Below, in pieces: positions 6,323-11,055 of a DNA stretch of 11,055 nt. The stretch covers positions 600,958 to 612,012 of the forward strand of contig JH720332.1 of the NCBI GenBank assembly GCA_000231825.2, read 5' to 3'. The position numbers and the translations under genes were made by a program. The notes under the pieces were generated by a model, which saw only the letters and a program-made list of their open reading frames with translations, was not told where the DNA came from and ran no database searches. How positions within the stretch are numbered: position 1 is the first letter of the stretch; the number at the start of each line of letters is the position of its first letter. The DNA comes from Tetrahymena elliotti 4EA (lineage: Eukaryota; Ciliophora; Oligohymenophorea; Hymenostomatida; Tetrahymenidae).

Positions 6323-9034
6323 ATGAAATACTTTGAATATTCAATTTAAGCCAAAAGCATGAGGTGCTCGATGTAGTTTTTTAGAAAAAGAACATAAATT
6401 CACCATTCGTTATTGATCTTTGTCACTCACTATAAAGAATAATAGTAAACAGGAAGAATGCTAAATAATTACATAAATTTAAATCAGGTTAAAAACTTTG
6501 ATTAATTTGATTTTGATTTTTGAATTTTTTAATATAATATTTTTAGTGATTAATTAAATTTGCTTTTATATTTTACATAATTGTATTTGGAAAATTAATA
6601 AAGTTATTGATATTAATTATTAATGAAATTATATTCAATCTAATATCTAATCATATACTAAAAAAGAAATAAATGCTGATACAAAATACAAAATATTTTA
6701 CAAGTCTAACTGATGTACTTTAATTTATTTCGAGATACAAATAAATTGTAATATTCATCTATTCGAAGTTAGAAAGCTCTAATTTAACCTCTTACTTAAA
6801 TCTTCATATAAATTTGAGGTAAAATTATTAATTTTTCTTTAAAATAATCAAATCTCTAGATTTTCATTGTCTCCTTGTGAAAATAGTATTTCAATATAAA
6901 TTACTCACAATTAAAAATTAGTAACAACTTTATAATAAGAATTATAGAATAAAGTAACTAACTGACTACTGACTGAGCAAAGAATTTAAGTTAGTTTGAT
7001 TAGATTTATTTATTTGGCTTACTCATTCATTAATTTTAATTTGTTGTTTCAGATTTTATTCAAAGTTTTAAATTTCTCTCATTCTTACTATTTTTATTTT
7101 TTTAATTTTTTAAAAGTGAAAACAGTATGGATGATAATGGGGCTTTCAGATTAGTCTCTAGTTTGACAAAGTGCTCTAATCTCTAAAATTTAATTCTTTA
7201 GCTTGAGTAAAAATAGAGTTTGATTTTTTATTATGTCTTTTTGAATGAATGAATAAACAAAGATTTTAATTTATGAGTTATTTATTAACCAATTTAGGTT
7301 GGTTTAGTTGTATTCATTTATTTATTTTTTTTGTTGCTTTCATATTTTATTCAAATTTTTATATTTATCTGTTTTTAAATGTTTATTCTGAATATTTTTT
7401 AAAAGCTACAATAATATTGGCGAAATTGGGGCTTAAGGATTAGGAACTAGCTTAGCATAATGCTCTAATCTCTAAAATTTGACTCTTGACCTTATGTAAA
7501 AATAGATTTCAAAAATTAATAATGAATTTTAGAATGAATGAATATAATAAACAAAAGCTTAAATTTATGAGTATTTAATAATCAATTTAGGTTGGTTTCT
7601 TGGGATTTGTTTGGCTTATTCATTCATTAAATTTTATTTGTTACTTTCAGATTTTATTCAAATTTTTATATTTATCTCTTTCTTTTTAAGGTTTATTCTT
7701 ATTATTTCTTAATAGCAAGAGTAAAATTGGTTAAATTGGGGTTTAAGGATTAGGATCTAGTTTAGCAAAATGCTTGAACCTCTAAGTTTTAACTCTTTAC
7801 TTAAGGTAAAAATAGAGTTTGATCTTTAATTAGGTATTTCAGATGAATGAATAAATAAATAAAAATTTTAATTTATGATTTATTTAATAACCTGGTTTCC
7901 TTGGTATTTATTTGGCTTATTCATTCATTTATTATTTTTTTTGCTTTTCAGATTCAAATTTTTATATTTTTCTTATTCTCTTCAATTTTTATTCCTTTTA
8001 TTTTTTAAAAGTGAGAATAATATTGGTGATAATGGGGTTTAAGGATTAGGATCTAGCTTAGCAATCTCTAAAATTTGACTCTTGGTTTAAGGTAAAAATA
8101 GAGTTCAAAAATTAATTATCCCTTTTAGAATGAATGAATAAAACAAAAATTTTATTTTATGAGTAATTTAATAACCTATTTAGGTTGGTTTATTTGGGAT
8201 TTGTTAGCCTTCCTTATTCATTCATTCATTCATTTATTTTTTTAATTTTTTTCAGATTTTAAACTGTAATATTTCTCTCATTCATTTTAATGCTTATTCT
8301 TTTATTTTCGAAAAGTTGGAATAATATTGGAGAAATTGGGGTTTAAGGATTAGGGTCTAGCTTAGCAAAATGCTTTAATCTCTAAGCTTTAACTTTATAC
8401 CTAAGGTAAAATAGAGTTTAATTCTTAAATTTGTATTTTTGAATGAATGAATAAAATAAAAAAACAAAGATTTTAATTTATGAGTTATTTACTAGTTAAT
8501 TTAGGATGGTTTCCTTGGTATTTATTTAGCTTATTCATTTATATTAGTATTTTTTATTGTTTTCAGATTTTATTCAAATTTTTATATTTCTTTCATTCTT
8601 TTTAATGTTTGTTTATTCTTTTTTATTTTTTAAAAGCTGGAATAATATTGGCGAAATTGGGGTTTAAGAATTAGGATCTAGCTTAGCAAAATACCCTAAT
8701 CTCTAAACTTTGACTCTTGACCTCAGGTAAAAAAAGTAAAGAGAGAATTTCAAAATTAATTATGCATTTTTGAATGAATGAATAAAATAAATAAAGACTT
8801 AAATTTATGAGAAACTAACTTATTAATTTGAGTTGATTTACTTGAAAGTTATTTGGCTTATTCATTCATGAATTTTTATTTTTTTGTTTTCCAATTGAAT
8901 CCAAATTATATTTTTCTCATTCTTTTAAATATTTATTCTTTTAATTTTTTAAAAGTGGGAATAGATTTGATAAAAAAACATTAAGATAAAAAATAATAAA
9001 AGCATAAAGATTAGTTAAATAATAATTAAAATGA
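6323..9034 (+). CDS. Leucine-rich-repeat protein built of cloned 90-nt exons (one exon damaged)
   Basis: Exons: a first exon ending at 6818; repeat exons 7117-7206, 7406-7495, 7716-7805, 8012-8091, 8316-8405, 8637-8726; terminal exon 8956-9034 (TGA 9032-9034). Each full repeat exon is 90 nt and encodes one 30-residue LRR of the ciliate RNI-like type, for example NNIGEIGVQGLGSSLAKC then FNLQALTLYL. Exon ends A-G or A-T/G-A plus the next exon's first base make one codon, so all repeat exons are interchangeable and skippable. The first exon, LTDVLQFISRYKQ...TSYLNLHINL, carries a diverged LRR. The terminal exon gives GNRFDKKTLRQKIIKAQRLV, a basic tail like that of ciliate LRR proteins. The start is uncertain: ATG 6673, or ATG 6323 with an intron 6488-6666 (CAG|GTTAAAA..AAAAAG). 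Exon 8012-8091 lacks 10 nt and reads into TGA unless it is skipped. LRRs bind protein partners; the target is unknown and no signal peptide or kinase is seen. Confidence 0.8.
7243..8874 (+). repeat. Inverted-repeat arms in the LRR introns
   Basis: Introns 2-7 each carry a left arm GAATGAATGAATA(AA) and a right arm (T)TATTCATTCATT(C) about 70-90 nt apart. Pairs: 7243-7257/7311-7326 (imperfect), 7532-7544/7617-7628, 7842-7858/7918-7930, 8128-8142/8215-8235, 8441-8455/8531-8542, 8772-8786/8859-8874. The arms are complementary and would fold each 199-231 nt intron into a stem of about 11-14 bp. The donor lies 35-45 nt before the left arm, and the acceptor is about 80-110 nt after the right arm. 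Arm pairing is seen in the sequence; any effect on splicing is inference. Confidence 0.75.
8012..8091 (+). other. LRR exon with a 10-nt deletion
   Basis: Compared with its sister exons, which read AGCTTAGCAAAATGCTCTAA at this point, this copy reads AGCTTAGCAATCTC: ten bases (AATGCTCTAA or equivalent) are missing between short AA repeats. The exon is 80 nt instead of 90. The frame passes to ATC TCT AAA ATT TGA, a premature stop. Both splice sites are intact (TAAAAG acceptor, AAG|GTAAAA donor). Skipping this exon joins 7805 to 8316 in frame. Confidence 0.85.
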
Positions 9035-9114
9035 GATGAATAAAATGATAGACATTACATATTTTGAAATAATATAATGATTATTATAGATGTATTAATT
9101 TATTAAAATTATTC

Positions 9115-9895
9115 TCAAATTAAAAATACATAAATAATATTGTCTAGTTATGAAAACCTCCTCATCTATCTTCTTAAGCAAATTTCTTTTTAACAAAAAA
9201 AACACTGTAAATTTTTGAGGTATACCAAAAAAATTTTATCATACCTAAAATAATTACTGTTAGTATAATATTTAATCAAATAAATAAAGCTAAAATAAAA
9301 GAAAAAATTATTCCAATTAATTTTTTTAATTTTAAAAAGTCTTCTTTGTTTTTCTGTTAAATCTAAAATAATAATTTTATTCTTTATTTTTAACAAAGAA
9401 ATTCCTATTTTATAAAAAGGAGATAAATTAATGAAATATGCTTGTTTTTTTGATTATATTAATGGTGTTTGTGTCTTATTTAACACAACTTTCAAAAAAA
9501 AATTAAATAAAAATTAAAATATTTGCGCTGATACCTCGATTTCCATAACAAAGTTGGCTTTTATTTCTGTTAAAACTGTAATATCATTTCCATCTTCATC
9601 GTAATTATTCTTTTCTTCCATAAGATAGAAAGAATCATAGACATTAACCAAAAAATCTGATTAGCTAATTTAAATAGTGTATAAAATAAACAATACATTG
9701 AAAGCTCGAAAAATGAATAGAAAAATAATATCTTTTTAACCTTCTTATTAATATTTAATTATTTTAATTTAATTAAAAAAAAATTTAAATATCAATCTCT
9801 AATGTAGTCATAAATTCATTTTTGTTGTACTTAAAGAGGTATAAAATATTCAAGCTGATGCTATTAGCAATAATTTAAGGAGATGAGTAATCCAT
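9115..9895 (-). CDS. Two-exon hypothetical membrane protein
   Basis: Reading leftward, ATG at 9895-9893 opens MDYSSPQIIANSISLNILYL, then FKYNKNEFMTTLEIDI. A donor GTTAAAAAG at 9740 and acceptor AAATTAG at 9665 bound a 76-nt intron. AG plus C restores a codon, and exon 2 reads SQSDFLVNVYDSFYLMEEK, then NNYDEDGNDITVLTEIKANF. The same frame continues in code 6 to TGA at 9117-9115 through LLKIKNKIIILDLTEKQRRL and a Phe/Tyr-rich hydrophobic part. If only exon 2 is coding, ATG 9621-9619 (MEEKNNYDED) is the start. From about 9320 leftward another frame (KKLIGIIFSFILALFI, TGA, LNIILTVIILGMIKFFWYTS) looks more like a membrane domain, so a frame change or missed intron is likely. A possible 46-nt intron (9534-9489, GTATCAG..GAAAG) also exists. 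No family is recognised. Confidence 0.5.
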
Positions 9896-10319
9896 TTAAT
9901 ATTTTTAAATATTTATATTTTACTTATTATTTTCAATAACTTTTTTAATTTAAAAATATTTTCCTCTACCATAAAAAATTTAGGAATATTTAATGTTGAT
10001 TTGAAATTCTAGAATAAGTATATTTTTTCTAAACATTTTAACTGTATTTATTTTATATTCTTTTTATGTGGTATGAATTGAAGAATTATACATTATATAA
10101 TTAATTAATATTCAATCAATAATTAATAACTTCCTATTACTTTATATTAGATTAAATTAATTATCTTTCCAATTTGGATTGGCTAAAAAATTAAATTTCT
10201 TATTTCCTTTATTTATCCTTAATATTTATAACAAGTCTTTCAAAAATATAAAAAGTATTTGATTTCAATTGTATTATTAAAGATACAAAAGTATATTCAA
10301 TCATATTTATTTAATTAAA
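9896..10319. other. A/T-rich intergenic segment between two minus-strand genes
   Basis: No sustained frame or RNA gene was found. It lies 5' of the 9895 start and 3' of the 10320 stop, so it should hold the terminator region of one gene and the promoter of the other. A short imperfect palindrome (CCAATTTGGATTGG, about 10169-10182) is the only local structure noted. Confidence 0.45.
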
Positions 10320-10673
10320 TCAAGTAAGAAAGTTTTGTATTTTTTCAAAGTTAAGAAATTTACAATCAAAGATCTTTAAATTTTCTGAGCGAAACCTAAT
10401 TTTTTTTCTTCTTTCTTAACAATAGCTTAAAAAAATAGTAAATGTATTTAATTTTTATATATTTAATTCATCGGAAACCATTTTGTTTTATTTATTAGTG
10501 CTGTTATCTAAAACTATCAGTTGCGAAACAACACCACTAAGAATTTAATTCAAAACAACTCTGCAATATAATATATACTATTATTTTATTAAACCTAAAA
10601 TATTATAATGGATCAATTTTTTACAGGTTATGCAAATTAAATAATCAAGAAATTATGGATCAGAAGTCTTCAT
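10320..10673 (-). CDS. Hypothetical protein, 117 aa
   Basis: ATG at 10673-10671, preceded on its strand by ACATTAAA (A-rich, as usual in ciliates), opens 117 codons to TGA 10322-10320 in code 6 without a break. It begins MKTSDPQFLDYLICITCKKL, continues with VVLNQILSGVVSQLIVLDN in the middle and has a basic C-terminal third (CQERRKKIRFRSENLKIFD). Residues 14-17 form C-x2-C; no partner Cys pair is obvious. An internal ATG at 10481 would give a 53-residue form. A GTAAAAAA donor with a TATTGCAG acceptor could remove 64 nt near residue 17, but that join runs into TGA, so I favour the unspliced reading. No family is recognised. Confidence 0.5.
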
Positions 10674-10996
10674 TTTAATGTTTTAAATTCAATTTTAAGA
10701 AAATTTACAAAATATTTTAACTTAGGATAGGGATTTATGGTTAAACTTAAAGAGATTAAACAAGTACAAATAATTTAATCAGTTAGATTTATCTTCAATT
10801 CAATAAAATTAAATTAAAACCTATATAATCAATTAATATTTCATCAGTATATCTTATTTTGAATCACACTGTTTTTTCTTTTCTTGTATAAATTAAACTA
10901 AAGTTATTTTTATCATGTCTTCTTTCACTTTTTATTATCAATAAATCAAATGAATTAAATTATGGTCCAGAATTACTATTAATTTTTAGATATTAC
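10674..10996 (-). other. Segment between minus-strand genes; short possible exon only
   Basis: Most of this stretch is A/T-rich without sustained coding. On the minus strand ATG at about 10917 opens a 38-codon code-6 frame (MIKITLVQFIQEKKKQCDSK...), which could be an exon of the gene entering from the right edge or chance. Two GT..AG choices follow the right-edge exon: 10996-10976 (21 nt) and 10996-10928 (69 nt). Confidence 0.3.
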
Positions 10997-11055
10997 CTTA
11001 GTCTCTCTAGTCTCGGTCCTCAGGTGATGGCAAATTTCAAAATCCGAGAAGAGAA
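10997..11055 (-). CDS. Partial exon of a minus-strand gene at the right edge
   Basis: The last 59 bases are clearly less A/T-rich than the rest of the window. On the minus strand only one of three frames is free of TGA; it reads ...LFSDFEICHHLRTETRETK and stops exactly at a good donor, AAG|GTAATATC (donor at 10996). The exon continues beyond the window. The plus strand is also open here (LPQSLQSRSSGDGKFQNPRR) and contains GTGATGG, so a plus-strand exon or structured RNA cannot be excluded. No family or RNA class could be assigned. Confidence 0.35.

Larger units (their letters stand above)
7117..8955 (+). repeat. Six-unit tandem repeat of about 290-320 bp (LRR exon plus intron)
   Basis: The string TTGGGGTTTAAGGATTAGG (or a close variant) recurs at about 7139, 7429, 7737, 8033, 8337 and 8658. 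The rest of the unit recurs with it: exon end CTCTAA...CT, donor GTAAAAATAGAG, GAATGAATGAATAAA, a TTTAGGTTGGTT block, TTATTCATTCATT, TTTTCAGATTTTATTCAAA and acceptor TTTTTTAAAAG. Exon and intron are copied together, so duplication is of whole exon-intron units and recent. The 3' half of the preceding intron (from about 7015) also matches. The last copy ends where the terminal exon diverges after GGGAAT at about 8962. Confidence 0.93.

Noticed and set aside
7139..8675. TTGGGGTTT strings resembling the Tetrahymena telomere repeat GGGGTT
   Set aside because: They occur once per 300-bp unit and encode the conserved I-G-V of the LRR; there is no tandem GGGGTT run.
7117..8955. Non-coding minisatellite
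   Set aside because: One frame of each unit gives a canonical 30-residue LRR with consistent splice phase, so the repeat is best explained as exon-intron duplication.
9190..9396. A 68-codon minus-strand ORF bounded by TTG and TAA
   Set aside because: TAA is Gln in this code and the same frame continues on both sides; it is a fragment of the 9115-9895 gene, not a separate protein.

Overview
This window is about 80% A+T and reads as nuclear DNA of an oligohymenophorean ciliate, most like Tetrahymena. TAA and TAG sit inside otherwise clean frames at glutamine positions (for example the conserved V-Q-G-L-G and C-x-N-L-Q positions of every leucine-rich repeat), and reading frames end only at TGA, so genetic code 6 is in use. 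Standard-code ORF finding therefore sees almost nothing here, and many genes are further split by A/T-rich GT..AG introns. All joins and frames below were read by eye, without transcripts or database searches.

Layout. (1) 1-2057 (+): a run of 25 candidate micro-exons of exactly 3 or 6 nt, each between an AG acceptor and a GTA donor, separated by introns of mostly 55-78 nt. This is the most unusual object in the window. It probably continues off the left edge and ends in an ordinary terminal exon. (2) 2176-2397 (+): a small ORF with a signal-anchor-like N-terminus. (3) 2649-about 3690 (+): a multi-pass membrane-protein gene broken by several single-base frame changes. (4) about 3690-4937 (+): a hAT-superfamily transposase, recognisable but frame-broken. 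(5) 5044-5732 (+): a Cys-rich unknown with one frame change. (6) 5733-6322: no gene seen.

(7) 6323 or 6673 to 9034 (+): a leucine-rich-repeat gene made of tandemly duplicated 90-nt exons. Each exon encodes one 30-residue repeat. The near-repeated introns (199-231 nt) carry complementary GAATGAATGAATAAA / TTATTCATTCATTC arms. One exon has lost 10 nt and is out of frame. (8) 9115-9895 (-): a two-exon hypothetical membrane protein. (9) 10320-10673 (-): a 117-residue hypothetical protein. (10) 10997-11055 (-): a partial exon of higher G+C at the right edge.

The mixture of a decayed transposon, frame-broken genes and a recently duplicated repeat gene fits a fast-evolving, possibly germline-limited or pericentromeric/subtelomeric region. 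Uncorrected homopolymer errors in the assembly could also explain some of the frame changes. The genes do not appear to form one pathway. What links the two most interesting loci is extreme exon-intron architecture: one gene of single-codon exons and one gene of cloned 90-nt exons.
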